Shown here: one piece after another, positions 1-9,057 of the stretch
Numbering within the stretch: position 1 is the stretch's first letter
Layout of the letters: every line of letters starts with the position of its first letter
DNA from: JBHOQS01 sp042408875
GTDB taxonomy: Bacteria; Chloroflexota; UBA11872; JBHOQS01
DNA: 64,000 nucleotides
Assembly (NCBI GenBank): GCA_042408875.1
Contig: JBHOQS010000023.1
Location: 382,569 to 446,568, forward strand
Direction of reading: 5' to 3'
Made by a program: the position numbers and the translations under genes
The notes under the pieces: model-generated
Told to the model about the DNA's origin: nothing
Databases searched by the model: none
What the model saw: the letters and a program-made list of their open reading frames with translations, nothing else

Positions 1-645
1 GCGCAGGCGCTCCAACGTGAAGGCATGGACGAGGGGGCGGCGGAATACTATCTGGCATACTTTCACCTCTTGCACGAAGCGCCGATCCTCGATCAGGACG
101 CACTACCACAGCGGCGGGTGGCTCTGGCTCGCTTCCAGGTCCTGGCCGCGGCACGCTGCGGCCAGCCTGTGCCGGAGACGGCGACCCCTGAGCACACTGC
201 TGTCATATTGGCCACAGGAAGCTCAGACGTCCAGACTGTCTGGCTGGAGCTCATGGAGCGCCTCGCTACGGCCAGCCCCAGCGCAGCGGCAGCCCTGGCC
301 GCCCGCCTGTGGATGCTCTCCACAACGGATCCCGGCGCCCAGGTGGCCGCCAACGTCTTCACTGCGCTGGTGCCGGCCCTCCGCGAGGCACCTCGCGCGA
401 CGCCGCAGCCCGGCTTTCAAGAGAGGCGCCACACGCTCGAAGCCGTCTACGCCGAGCTGGTGGCCGCATTGCAGAGCCTTGAGGAGCGTGTGGCGGCAGG
501 GCGGCCGGCTGCGTGGTCGCAAGCGGAATGGCTCCGCCTCGAGGAAGCCCAGCGTGCGCTCTCGGAGCAGCTCTTGTCGGTGCTCAGCAGATCGCAGCGC
601 TCAGCAGAGCATTCCTCCACACGTCACGATCCAAACAAGCCATAA
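1..645 (+). CDS. C-terminal part of an unidentified protein (5' truncated)
   Basis: The reading frame is open from the first base of the window and ends at a TAA at 643-645, so the start lies upstream. The visible 214 residues are Ala/Leu/Glu-rich and predicted mostly helical, with no signal peptide or membrane segment in view. A helical stretch around residues 150-195 has heptad-like Leu/Glu spacing, and the tail is polar and Ser-rich. I do not recognise the family. The overlapping frame beginning near base 17 is Arg/Ser/Pro-rich and looks like a shadow frame. The MFS gene starts 15 bases after the stop, so the two may be co-transcribed. Confidence 0.6.
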   Translation, partial: AQALQREGMDEGAAEYYLAYFHLLHEAPILDQDALPQRRVALARFQVLAAARCGQPVPETATPEHTAVILATGSSDVQTVWLELMERLATASPSAAAALAARLWMLSTTDPGAQVAANVFTALVPALREAPRATPQPGFQERRHTLEAVYAELVAALQSLEERVAAGRPAAWSQAEWLRLEEAQRALSEQLLSVLSRSQRSAEHSSTRHDPNKP

Positions 646-659
646 GGTACGCGCAGAGG

Positions 660-1934
660 ATGCGCCTGAAGAGTAGAACCAACAAGGGGCTGCTGCTGTC
701 GGTCTACGCGCCGACGCTTATGCTCTCTTTTAGTCAAGCAGTGCTCGTTCCTACACTGCCTCTCTACGCGCAGAGTTTCGGGGTCTCGCTCTCTCAGGTG
801 AGCCTGGCGATGGCTGCCGCTGGGTTCGGCACGCTGCTCACGGACCTCCCGGCTGGGCTGCTGCTCGAGCGCATGGGACGCCGGCCGATGATGCTGGTCG
901 GCACTGGCGCGCTGGCGCTGGCCACGCTCGCCATCCCTCTGCTGCCGCTCTTCCCGATCCTGGTGCTCGCTCGCCTGATCGCAGGCGCCGGGACGGCCAT
1001 GTGGGGCATCTCACGCATGGCCTATCTCACCGATGTCACTTCGCCCCGAGACCGCGGGAGGGCGATCTCCACCTTCGGCGGGATCAACCGCATCGGGACC
1101 TTCGCTGGCCCGGCGGTAGGTGGGCTGGTCGGCTCGCTCTTCGGACTGGCCGCACCGTTTATCGTCAGCGGCGTCCTCGCGGCGCTGGCCCTAGTGCTGG
1201 CGCACCTGTTTATCGTCGAGACTGGTCGGCGTGACGGTCCGTCTCACGGCAAGCTACGCTGGAAGGTCATGGGGGAGGTGGTGCGGCGGCATTGGCGTGA
1301 CCTGAGCACAGCAGGTGCAGCGCAGATCTTCGCCCAGATGATCCGCGCCGGGCGGCAGCTCATCGTACCGCTCTACGGTGCCAATGTGCTGGGGCTTGAT
1401 GTAGCCGCAGTGGGCAGTATCGTCAGCCTCTCCGCAGCCATCGATATGTCCCTCTTCGTGCCGGCAGGCTTCATCATGGACCGGCTGGGGCGCAAGTTCG
1501 CCTCAGTGCCGTCGTTCCTGGTGATGGGGCTGGGCATGGCGCTCATCCCCCTGGCTCGAGATTACACCGGCCTGCTGATTGCGACCGCAGTCATCGGCCT
1601 GGGTAACGGGCTGGGCTCTGGCACGATGATGACCCTGGGGGCTGACCTGGCGCCCCGGCAGGCCGTCGGGGAGTTCCTGGGTGTGTGGCGGCTGATCGGT
1701 GATGCCGGCAGCACCGGCGGACCGGTCGTGGTCGGCACTATCGCTGATCTGGTGGGGCTTTCCCTGGCCGCGCTGGTGCTCGCTGCCGTCGGTGGCGTAG
1801 CTGCGCTCACGCTGGCGCTCTTCGTGCGTGAAACGCTAGAGGAGCACGGCCCAGCCACTGGGCAGGCACCTTCCCCGGCCCTGCCGGAGAGCGAGGAAGG
1901 TACTGCCGAGCGTGTCGCGTCAGGGCGAGGCTAG
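660..1934 (+). CDS. Major facilitator superfamily transporter
   Basis: A 424-residue membrane protein with about 12 hydrophobic helices, the normal length for an MFS permease. The loop between helices 2 and 3 carries LLERMGRRPMM, a version of the MFS motif A (GxxxDRxGRR), and a second copy, MDRLGRKF, follows at the start of the second half, as expected for the duplicated fold. The substrate cannot be read from the sequence; drug/metabolite efflux or sugar transport are both possible. I chose the ATG at 660 because the family N-terminus begins shortly before helix 1 there; the frame is open further upstream but overlaps the preceding gene. Its stop codon shares the tetranucleotide CTAG with the stop of the convergent GH4 gene. 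Confidence 0.85.
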   Translation: MRLKSRTNKGLLLSVYAPTLMLSFSQAVLVPTLPLYAQSFGVSLSQVSLAMAAAGFGTLLTDLPAGLLLERMGRRPMMLVGTGALALATLAIPLLPLFPILVLARLIAGAGTAMWGISRMAYLTDVTSPRDRGRAISTFGGINRIGTFAGPAVGGLVGSLFGLAAPFIVSGVLAALALVLAHLFIVETGRRDGPSHGKLRWKVMGEVVRRHWRDLSTAGAAQIFAQMIRAGRQLIVPLYGANVLGLDVAAVGSIVSLSAAIDMSLFVPAGFIMDRLGRKFASVPSFLVMGLGMALIPLARDYTGLLIATAVIGLGNGLGSGTMMTLGADLAPRQAVGEFLGVWRLIGDAGSTGGPVVVGTIADLVGLSLAALVLAAVGGVAALTLALFVRETLEEHGPATGQAPSPALPESEEGTAERVASGRG

Positions 1935-3292
1935 CTGATGTCTATCCGCGGGCCGCTGAAGTGCGCCGCCAGCTCTTCGTGGCCCTCCATGGCCAGCAGG
2001 TCCTCGAGCACGGCCACGGCCTGGTCGTAGGAGCGGGTCTGGTGGCTCTCCAGCACGTTCCACAGCAGCATCGTGCGGTCGCCGGTCTTGAATGCCTCTA
2101 GGTTACGCTCCATCTGGAGCCACTTGGGCAGAATCTGCTCGAGCATGATCTTGCGCGGTAGTGGCGTGGCGCGTAGTGGGAACACCCCGGCTGCGTTGAT
2201 GATCGCCTGGACCTCGACGACGACGTCATCGGGCACACCGGCCAGGGCGCCACGGTTGGGCACATTGACTTGGAAGCGGCCCTCGACGTTGTTCGTGAGG
2301 GCATCGATGATGGGCACCTGCTGCTCGCGCGTCCGAGTCGCGCCCAACGCCTCGGTGACGCGGATACTGGGGTCGGCGGCCACGCGCGCCATCTCGGCCA
2401 GCCGCTTCTCCAGGTTTTGGACGTAGATAGGCCGCGCTAGCTCGGTGTCCGGCCCACCCCATGGCTCGCCGAACCAGCGCTTCTTGGTCTGAATATCGGT
2501 GTGGTACCACCAGCCCCCGCTGCGGGGCGTGTCACCGATCGGCATCAGACCGTACATGCGATACTGGTGGATTGCTCCCTTCGACATCTGGATGTCGTGC
2601 GTGCGTGTGGCCACATGCGTGCGCCAGTACTCCTCCGCCTTCGTCTCGATCCACTCGTCGAGCAGGGGATAAGCATCCTTGCCGTCATACAGGAAGTGCG
2701 TCAGCCAGATGCAGTGGTTCAGGCCGGGCGCTTCCCAGGTGACGCGGGCAGGATCGAGCCCCAGCACTTTACAGATATCCAGATAGCCGTAGTGGCCGTG
2801 GCACAGGCCGATGACCTTGATGCTCGTCTCGCGGGTCATCAGCGTACAACCATCAAACACCGGGTTGCCTGATTGGATGAGCCAGGCGTCGGGGCAGATG
2901 CGCTCCATGTCCCGCGCCACGTCGAGCATGAGCTTGAGATCGTAGTAGCTGCCGACACTGACGCCGCCGTAGTAGTACCCGTGCCTGGCAGTGACCTCGC
3001 GCATGCGTCGGGCGTGGTAATGGCCTTTGGCGTAGGCTGTGTTGATGACGAAGTCAGCGTCACGGAGAGAGGCGCAGCGGTCGGTGGTCTTCTCGAAGCG
3101 CAGGCCAGCGCCGAGCTCGTCGGAATACCGCTGCGCCAGCGTGGTCACGACCTCGAGGCGCTCCGGGTTGATGTCCATGAACGAGACTTCGCTGCCGTGC
3201 AGGTTCTCGGTGAGACACAGATCTTTTACCAGGCCGAGCGAGAACGTGGCGCTGCCAGCGCCGATCACGCTGATGCGTACCGAGGTGGGCAT
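1931..3292 (-). CDS. Glycoside hydrolase family 4 (alpha-galactosidase/alpha-glucosidase-like)
   Basis: GH4 enzymes cleave glycosides by an NAD- and metal-dependent oxidation-elimination mechanism in the cytoplasm. The 453-residue product has the N-terminal Rossmann motif GAGSATF (residues 11-17), the SGNPVF segment (141-146), and the GLCHG motif with Cys164, which with His193 in GLNHC is expected to bind the catalytic divalent metal. The CHG form is typical of alpha-galactosidase, alpha-glucosidase and alpha-glucuronidase members rather than 6-phospho-beta-glucosidases, which usually have CN. Specificity therefore stays open between these three. The ATG is preceded on its strand by AAGGAG about 12 bases upstream and by a repeat-rich leader. 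It lies divergent from the CehA-like gene, suggesting a common sugar-related role. Confidence 0.88.
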   Translation of the reverse strand: MPTSVRISVIGAGSATFSLGLVKDLCLTENLHGSEVSFMDINPERLEVVTTLAQRYSDELGAGLRFEKTTDRCASLRDADFVINTAYAKGHYHARRMREVTARHGYYYGGVSVGSYYDLKLMLDVARDMERICPDAWLIQSGNPVFDGCTLMTRETSIKVIGLCHGHYGYLDICKVLGLDPARVTWEAPGLNHCIWLTHFLYDGKDAYPLLDEWIETKAEEYWRTHVATRTHDIQMSKGAIHQYRMYGLMPIGDTPRSGGWWYHTDIQTKKRWFGEPWGGPDTELARPIYVQNLEKRLAEMARVAADPSIRVTEALGATRTREQQVPIIDALTNNVEGRFQVNVPNRGALAGVPDDVVVEVQAIINAAGVFPLRATPLPRKIMLEQILPKWLQMERNLEAFKTGDRTMLLWNVLESHQTRSYDQAVAVLEDLLAMEGHEELAAHFSGPRIDIS

Positions 3293-3309
3293 ATTTGGCG
3301 TGACTCCTT

Positions 3310-3400
3310 AGAAGCTAAAGAAACTAAGAAGCTAAGAGACTAAGAAGCTAAATAGAAGCTAAAACTCAACTACAGAAGCCAAAACTAAACTACGAAGACT
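3310..3400. repeat. AGAAGCTAA repeat array in the GH4 leader
   Basis: Four exact copies of AGAAGCTAA lie at 3310, 3327, 3343 and 3354, followed by degenerate forms (AGAAGCCAA near 3373, ACGAAGACT and ACGAAAGC near 3393-3408). The tract is purine-rich on the plus strand and much poorer in GC than its surroundings. It lies within 20-110 bases upstream of the GH4 start, so it would be in the 5' untranslated RNA or the promoter of that gene. Confidence 0.85.
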
Positions 3401-3560
3401 TACGAAAGCTACCCCTGATACCGGGCAGGGCTGCTGGCGCGGCTCGGCCGTCCAGCCAACGAGGCTAGGCGGCGTGGGGGCCGCGCGTCTGACTGCATAA
3501 CATTCTAACGGTGTCGGGGTACGCAGGCAACGCGCCGGCACGGGGCTCGCCAGGGATGCG

Positions 3561-3589
3561 TTGACGCGCTTTCCGGCGTGGACTATCCT
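3561..3589 (+). promoter_or_regulatory. Sigma-70-type promoter for the CehA-like gene
   Basis: TTGACG at 3561-3566 and TATCCT at 3584-3589 are separated by exactly 17 bases. The predicted transcript would start near 3596, giving a leader of under 20 bases that contains the GGAGGT ribosome binding site at 3601-3606. Confidence 0.65.
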
Positions 3590-3612
3590 GCGCAGTACAT
3601 GGAGGTGCAGCG

Positions 3613-6126
3613 ATGAGCGCGTCGGACTATATTCCGCTGGACCTGGGCGACCACTGCAACGCTGGTGTGGAGTTGCTAGAGCCGGGCGCGACGGCGCTGG
3701 TGGGTCAGCAGACATTTCACGGCCTGCCGTTCCAGATCGGGCGCCCCGGTGATGGGACCGCGGCATGCTTCCTGGCCTTTGGCGCTGAGCTGGGCGCCCA
3801 GCCGGTGCGCATCCCGGTGCACCATCCGGCGCGGCGGGTGATCGTGGCACACCGGCTGCTCGAGTCCCAGCTCATGGAGGGCGGGCCAGTCGGGACAGTT
3901 GTGGCTGAGTATGTCTTCCACATAGCCGGTGTCGAGCCGGTACGCGTGCCTGTGCGGGAGCGCTTCGAGATCTCCACCGTGCCTGTGCAGTGGGGCCACC
4001 TCCCTTTCCTGGCCGTGCCGGATCAGAAAAACTCGCTCTACCCGCGGTACGAAGGCCGCTGGGGCATGGCCGGCTACCGGCAGGCCGAGTCGATCCAGGG
4101 CAGCGCGCGGGCCTACTTCCTGTGGGCCTGGGCCAATCCCTACCCTGATCGTGCCCTGGAAGCTATTGAGATCGTGCCGAGGGGACCGAAGTTCCTGATC
4201 GCTGCCATCACGCTCGGCCTCCTCGATGAGGATCCCTTCTGCCGTGCGGGCAAGCTCCCGGTCAAGATCGACCTGCCACAGCCCGAGGATGCCCAGAAGC
4301 CATTCAATCTGGACGTCGAGGTCGATCGCGGCGTCGCTACCTATCCGTACCCCCTCCCGCAGCGGTCGGCCGAGGAGTTCCTGTGCGATCCGCTGAAGGG
4401 CTGGGGCGAGAAACAGAACCCCCAAGCGGCGCCCAGCTACGTGGAGGTCGCCGCGACGCCTTCGGCGACCGTCACGGTCAAGCAAGACGGGGAAGCGCTG
4501 GGGAGCGTGCGCTGGGGTGAGCTCATCGAGAGGAAGGTCGTACAGCCGACGCCGCGGCTGCGTCTGGAGATCGTCGACCGTGGCCTCAACTGGGTGCATA
4601 CGACCGTCCTGGACGACGAGACCGGCACGCCCTTGCCCTGCCGCATTCACTTCCGTACCCCGGAAGGCATCCCCTACGCGCCCCACGGCCACCACGCCCA
4701 CGTGAACTCAAACCTGGGCACCTGGCACATGGACATCGGGGGCGATGTGCGGCTGGGCCAGATTACCTATGCCTACATCGACGGGCGCTGCCAGGGCTGG
4801 CTGCCCCGCGGCGAGGTGATTGTGGATGTGGCGCGCGGCTTTGAGTATGAGCCGCTGCGGACGAAGGTGACGATCCAGCCTGGCCAGCGTGAGCTCGTGC
4901 TGCGGCTGAAGCGCTGGACCAACATGAACCAGCGCCGCTGGTTCAGCGGCGATACCCACGTGCACTTCCTCTCTACGATCGGCTCGCAGCTTGAGGCCCG
5001 CGGTGAGGACTTGAACGTGGTGAACCTGCTGCAGTCGCAGTGGGGCAGCCTCTTCACTAACACTGAAGAATTCACCGGCGGTCCCCATATCTCCCCGGAT
5101 GGCCGGACTATCGTCTACTGCACTCAGGAGAACCGCCAGCACATGCTGGGGCATCTCACGCTGCTGGGTCTGAAGCAGCCGGTGATGCCGTGGTGCTCCG
5201 ACGGCCCCAGCGAGGCGGAGCTGGGCAGCACGCTAGAGACGACGCTCTCCTGGTGGGCAGACGAGTGCCACCGCCAGGGCGGCATCGTCATTATTCCGCA
5301 CCTGCCTGCGCCGAACGGCGAACCCGCTGCGCTCATCGCCACCGGCCGCGTGGATGGTGTAGAGATGCTGCGCCACGGGCAGTACATGCACCTGGAGTAC
5401 TACCGGTATCTCAACTGCGGCTACCGGTTGCCTCTGGTCGGCGGCACTGACAAGATGACCGCCGACGTGCCGGTAGGCATCTACCGTACATACGTGTACA
5501 TTCCGCCGGACGAGGAGTTCACCTACGAGTCCTGGTGCCGCAACCTGCGCATGGGACGCACCTTCCACAGTGGCGGCCCGCTGCTGCATTTCACTGTGGA
5601 CGGCCATCTGCCAGGGGATACCATCCAGCTCCCCGGCAATGGTGGGACGGTCGAGGTCGAGGCAGTGGCAGAATCGATCTTCCCTATCCATCGCCTGGAG
5701 ATCGTGCAGCAGGGTCGGGTGGTCGCCGCGGTCGAGGAGGCGCAGGGAGCGCGACGGCTACATCTGAAAGAGCGCCTGCCTGTGAGCAGCCATACCTGGC
5801 TGGCCGCACGCGTGAGCGGCCCGGGCTACTACACCTCGATCCCGCACTACGACGGCTGGGGCCGCGGCATCTTCGCCCACACATCCCCGGTGTATGTAGC
5901 CGTCGGCGGCGAGTGGTGGCTGTTCGACCTGGATGCCGCCACCTACATGCTGACGCTCATCGACGGCACGCTGGCGTATATCCGGCAGATGAGCCCGCAG
6001 TACCGCCCGGGTACAGTGGCGCACCACCATGGAGAGGATGATCACCTGGCGTTCCTGGAGCGGCCCTTCCACGAGGCCCGCGCCGCCATCCACCGCCGCA
6101 TGCACGAGCTCGGGATCGCGCACTGA
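3613..6126 (+). CDS. CehA/McbA-family metallohydrolase (PHP-like), 837 aa
   Basis: The C-terminal half has the PHP-like metal site of CehA/McbA hydrolases: GDTHVHF with Asp447, His449 and His451; a histidine in IIPHLPAPNG near residue 563; and Asp613 in VGGTDKM. The roughly 420 residues before it are unrecognised and predicted mainly beta, including a PCRIHF segment (near residue 340) typical of the beta-sandwich that precedes this domain in relatives. No signal peptide is seen, so it is probably cytoplasmic. Characterised members hydrolyse esters or carbamates, but large relatives lie in sugar-degradation loci and their substrates are unknown. ATG 3613 has GGAGGTG seven bases upstream. Divergent to GH4. 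Confidence 0.8.
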   Translation: MSASDYIPLDLGDHCNAGVELLEPGATALVGQQTFHGLPFQIGRPGDGTAACFLAFGAELGAQPVRIPVHHPARRVIVAHRLLESQLMEGGPVGTVVAEYVFHIAGVEPVRVPVRERFEISTVPVQWGHLPFLAVPDQKNSLYPRYEGRWGMAGYRQAESIQGSARAYFLWAWANPYPDRALEAIEIVPRGPKFLIAAITLGLLDEDPFCRAGKLPVKIDLPQPEDAQKPFNLDVEVDRGVATYPYPLPQRSAEEFLCDPLKGWGEKQNPQAAPSYVEVAATPSATVTVKQDGEALGSVRWGELIERKVVQPTPRLRLEIVDRGLNWVHTTVLDDETGTPLPCRIHFRTPEGIPYAPHGHHAHVNSNLGTWHMDIGGDVRLGQITYAYIDGRCQGWLPRGEVIVDVARGFEYEPLRTKVTIQPGQRELVLRLKRWTNMNQRRWFSGDTHVHFLSTIGSQLEARGEDLNVVNLLQSQWGSLFTNTEEFTGGPHISPDGRTIVYCTQENRQHMLGHLTLLGLKQPVMPWCSDGPSEAELGSTLETTLSWWADECHRQGGIVIIPHLPAPNGEPAALIATGRVDGVEMLRHGQYMHLEYYRYLNCGYRLPLVGGTDKMTADVPVGIYRTYVYIPPDEEFTYESWCRNLRMGRTFHSGGPLLHFTVDGHLPGDTIQLPGNGGTVEVEAVAESIFPIHRLEIVQQGRVVAAVEEAQGARRLHLKERLPVSSHTWLAARVSGPGYYTSIPHYDGWGRGIFAHTSPVYVAVGGEWWLFDLDAATYMLTLIDGTLAYIRQMSPQYRPGTVAHHHGEDDHLAFLERPFHEARAAIHRRMHELGIAH

Positions 6127-6250
6127 GGGAGCCGTCAACGGATTCGGGGGCGGATGACACAGATGAATGGATGCGGGAGAAGCGGCAATAGAAGCGCACG
6201 AGCCAGTCATCCTGTCTATGCTCACGCCTGGGCAGGCAAGCTGCCAGAGC

Positions 6251-7414
6251 ATGACCATGCAGCCTGTTGATCCTGTTCGACGTGTTGCGTTCGTCTATGA
6301 TGCGGCGCTGGCCCGCGAGATCTTCCGGCCAGACCACCCGCTGAAGCCGGTGCGGGTGCGCCATCTCTACGAGCTCCTCGAGGCCTACCACGTCTTCGAC
6401 GGTGTATCGCGATGGGTCGTGCCGCCGCGGCCGGCTACGGAGGAGCGTATCCTTGCCGTACATAGCCAGGACTACGTGGAGATGGTGCGGCGGTACGATC
6501 GTGACAAGAACGTGCCCGAGCACGCCCTGGCACGCTACGGCATCACCCGCTACGGCGACACACCGCCGTTCGACGGCATGTACGACTACGCCCTGCTGGT
6601 GTGCGGCGCCTCGCTGGAGGCAGCGCGGCTGGTCGTCGAAGGGCAAGCCGAGGTGGCGTTCAACGCGGCCGGCGGCGTGAATCACCACGCGCACCGCGAC
6701 CACGCCAGCGGCTTCGGCATCTTTAACGACGCCGCGGTCGCCATCGCCTGGCTGCGTGAGCTGGGCCTGCGCGTGGCCTACGTGGATATCGACGTGCACC
6801 ACGGCGACGGTGTAGAGGCGATCTTCGAAGACGATGATCGTGTGCTGACGATCTCGCTCCACGAGTCCACGCGCTCGCTCTTTCCGGGGCCGCACGGTGG
6901 CTTCGCCGAGAACATCGGCACAGGGCGCGGCCTCGGCTACGCTGTGAACGTGCCACTGGCCCCTGCGACCGACGATGAGACGTGGCTCTGGGCCTTCGAC
7001 CAGGTCGTGCCGCCGCTCCTGAGCGCGTTCAACCCCGACGTGCTGGTGACACAGCTCGGCGTAGACACGCACTTCCGCGATCCGCTGGCGCATCTCCAGC
7101 TCACTACGCACGGCTTTGCCGCCGTCCAGCGGCTGGTCGCCTTGAGCCCGGGCCGCTGGGTCGCGCTCGGCGGTGGCGGGTATCACATACCGACCGCCGT
7201 GCGCGCCTGGGCGTTGGCGTACGCCATCATGGCCGGCATCGCCCTCTCCGACGAAGTGCCGGCCAGCTACCGCGCCCGATACCCTGACATAATGTACTTG
7301 CACGATCGGGAGCGGCCGCGCCTTGATCCGGCGCTCCAGCAGCAGGTGCGCATGTTCGCCCAACGCTCTGTCGATACAATTAAGCGGCTGGTCTTCCCGC
7401 TGCATGGCCTGTGA
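6251..7414 (+). CDS. Histone deacetylase-fold protein, AcuC-like
   Basis: Class of Zn-dependent deacetylases that in bacteria includes AcuC (deacetylation of acetyl-CoA synthetase) and acetylpolyamine amidohydrolase. The charge-relay pair is visible in VNHHAHRD (His145, His146), followed by SGFGIFND, and the metal ligands in DIDVHHGDG (Asp181, His183) with a third Asp in LGVDTH. GTGRGLGY and the late GGGGYH segment also match. An acetyl-CoA synthetase gene lies 9.5 kb away, which makes the AcuC role plausible but not shown. The frame is open back to 6167; I chose 6251 because AcuC proteins begin a few residues before the FVYD segment. Confidence 0.82.
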   Translation: MTMQPVDPVRRVAFVYDAALAREIFRPDHPLKPVRVRHLYELLEAYHVFDGVSRWVVPPRPATEERILAVHSQDYVEMVRRYDRDKNVPEHALARYGITRYGDTPPFDGMYDYALLVCGASLEAARLVVEGQAEVAFNAAGGVNHHAHRDHASGFGIFNDAAVAIAWLRELGLRVAYVDIDVHHGDGVEAIFEDDDRVLTISLHESTRSLFPGPHGGFAENIGTGRGLGYAVNVPLAPATDDETWLWAFDQVVPPLLSAFNPDVLVTQLGVDTHFRDPLAHLQLTTHGFAAVQRLVALSPGRWVALGGGGYHIPTAVRAWALAYAIMAGIALSDEVPASYRARYPDIMYLHDRERPRLDPALQQQVRMFAQRSVDTIKRLVFPLHGL

Positions 7415-7471
7415 AGCCGTCCGGCCCCGGCCCTCCCTGCTGCACCTCCATCCTGGCGTACCTTCATTCTG

Positions 7472-7507
7472 GTGTATGGCTTCGTGTATGGCTTCGTGTA
7501 TGGTCCT
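7472..7507. repeat. 12-bp tandem repeat after the AcuC-like gene
   Basis: GTGTATGGCTTC occurs twice in perfect tandem (7472-7483, 7484-7495), followed by a third partial unit GTGTATGG at 7496. It lies in the 360-bp gap between the deacetylase and the M16 peptidase. Confidence 0.85.
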
Positions 7508-7658
7508 GGTGTATACGGTGGATACCCGGATAAATGTGCTGGATAGTTGGACTGCGCTGCCGCGCACGCCGTGCCCGCGCTCGAGCAGGTTGACACCGTG
7601 CGGACGAGTGGGGTGACCCGTGCATGCGGCCTCGCGCGCCGGTGGCTCTGACAAAGTA

Positions 7659-7772
7659 CAATGTACAATACACATTGACGAGCAGGAGCCGCATCCTGAT
7701 CCGAACCCTTACTGCTATCTCCGCTACCTTGTAGACTTCATAGTAGGCTGCGTAGAAGACTTCGTAGACTTC
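7659..7772. promoter_or_regulatory. M16 peptidase leader: inverted repeat and GTAGACTTC repeats
   Basis: An inverted repeat, CAATGT then 7 bases then ACATTG, lies at 7659-7677 and could be an operator. Closer to the gene GTAGACTTC occurs at 7731-7739 and 7764-7772, with the variant GTAGAAGACTTC at 7752-7763. The last copy ends five bases before the ATG and there is no purine-rich ribosome binding site, so translation may be leaderless or use another signal. The rest of the 7415-7776 gap holds no gene I can support. Confidence 0.5.
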
Positions 7773-7776
7773 GCAT

Positions 7777-9057
7777 ATGCCAGCAACCAAGCATATCTTC
7801 AGCAACGGCGTCCGGCTGATTACCCAGCCCATGCCGCAGGTCAATTCCGTCAGTGTCATCGTCATGGTCGGGGCCGGTGCGCGTTACGAGGAGGACGACC
7901 AGCGCGGCGTAGCTCACTTCGTGGAACACATGCTCTTCCAGGGCACGGAGAAGTGGCCGACCGAGCACGCTCTCAACCTGGCCGTCGACGAGCTCGGCGC
8001 AGCGATTCAGGCGATCACCCACCTCGAGTACAGCTATTACGCGATCAAGGCCGCGTACGACGCGCTGGCGCCCTCGGTGGAGATCCTGGCCGACCTGGTG
8101 CGCCGACCGCTCCTTTTACCGCAGCGCGTTGAGGTAGAGCGTGCGGTTATCCTCGAGGAGATCCGGGAGTCCAAAGACGATCCGGCGGAGCTGGCGTCGC
8201 TCCTCGCCGATAGCATGCTCTACGGGGAGGATTCGCCATTGGGCCGCCCGACCTGGGGCAGCGAGGAGAGTGTCCGGCGGCTGGCGCATGAGGATCTAGT
8301 GCGCTTCTACCAAGACATGTACACTGCCGACAATGTGGTGATCTCCGTGGCTGGCCGGTTCGAGGAGCCAGCGCTGGTAGACCTGGTCGGACGGTACTTC
8401 GGGGATATGAACGGCACGCGTCGGCGGCGCTTTACACCGTGGACCGGACCCGGCCGGGGGCCGCGCGCGCTGGCGCGCCAGAAGCCGAGCACCCAGACGT
8501 ACATGCGCCTCGGTGTACCGGCCTACCCGATCGGCCATCCGAAAGAGCATGCCCTGGTGCTCCTGAACACTATCCTGGGCGCTAGCATGGCCTCGCGACT
8601 GTACACGCGTATCCGCAGCGAGCACGGGCTGGTCTATGACATCTTCTCGTCCACCGAGCACTTCTCAGACGCTGGCAGCCTATCGATCTTTGCTGGCACG
8701 GCGGCCAAGAACGCCCTGCGCGTGCTCGAGCTGATCCTGCGCGAGCTCGACGACCTGCGCCGCAACGGGGTGACCGACGAGGAGGTGCGCCGGGCAAAGC
8801 GCTACTGCATCGGCACCTGGCGACTCTCGCTCGACGACCCGTCGTTCATCGCCTTCGGCTACGTGCTGGACGAACTGATGCGCGGGTGTATTGAAGAGCC
8901 CGAAGAGTTCGCCCGCAAGATCGAGGCGGTGACGACCGACCAGGTCAACGACGTCGCAGCCGAGCTCTTCACCGGCGAGAAGCTCAAGCTGGCGGCCGTG
9001 GGGCGCCTGCGTTCGGCCAGCCCCCTCTTGGAAGCAATACGGGAGTATTTTGGGTAG
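7777..9057 (+). CDS. M16 family zinc metallopeptidase
   Basis: A 426-residue single-unit M16B-type peptidase, about the size of mitochondrial-processing-peptidase-like bacterial enzymes such as YmxG/PqqL. The inverted zinc motif HFVEH (residues 47-51) and the downstream Glu in VILEEIRESKDD (around 127) give the catalytic and metal-binding set, so the protein should be active. The second domain carries LVYDIFSST and the usual C-terminal LAAVGR-type strand. No partner M16 subunit lies next to it. No signal peptide is seen. The ATG at 7777 starts four residues before the typical KHIFSNGVRLI N-terminus. Confidence 0.88.
   Translation: MPATKHIFSNGVRLITQPMPQVNSVSVIVMVGAGARYEEDDQRGVAHFVEHMLFQGTEKWPTEHALNLAVDELGAAIQAITHLEYSYYAIKAAYDALAPSVEILADLVRRPLLLPQRVEVERAVILEEIRESKDDPAELASLLADSMLYGEDSPLGRPTWGSEESVRRLAHEDLVRFYQDMYTADNVVISVAGRFEEPALVDLVGRYFGDMNGTRRRRFTPWTGPGRGPRALARQKPSTQTYMRLGVPAYPIGHPKEHALVLLNTILGASMASRLYTRIRSEHGLVYDIFSSTEHFSDAGSLSIFAGTAAKNALRVLELILRELDDLRRNGVTDEEVRRAKRYCIGTWRLSLDDPSFIAFGYVLDELMRGCIEEPEEFARKIEAVTTDQVNDVAAELFTGEKLKLAAVGRLRSASPLLEAIREYFG

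Noticed and set aside
513..659. Earlier start for the MFS transporter
   Set aside because: It would overlap the preceding gene by 130 bases and adds a non-hydrophobic N-terminal extension unlike MFS proteins.
3310..3400. CRISPR-like array in the GH4 leader
   Set aside because: Units are 9 bp with irregular 2-8 bp gaps and no spacers or cas genes; simple short repeats.
5957..7675. 572-codon open frame on the minus strand over the AcuC-like gene
   Set aside because: Antisense to a gene with clear HDAC motifs; its translation is His/Arg/Val-rich with no family features, typical of a mirror frame in GC-rich DNA.
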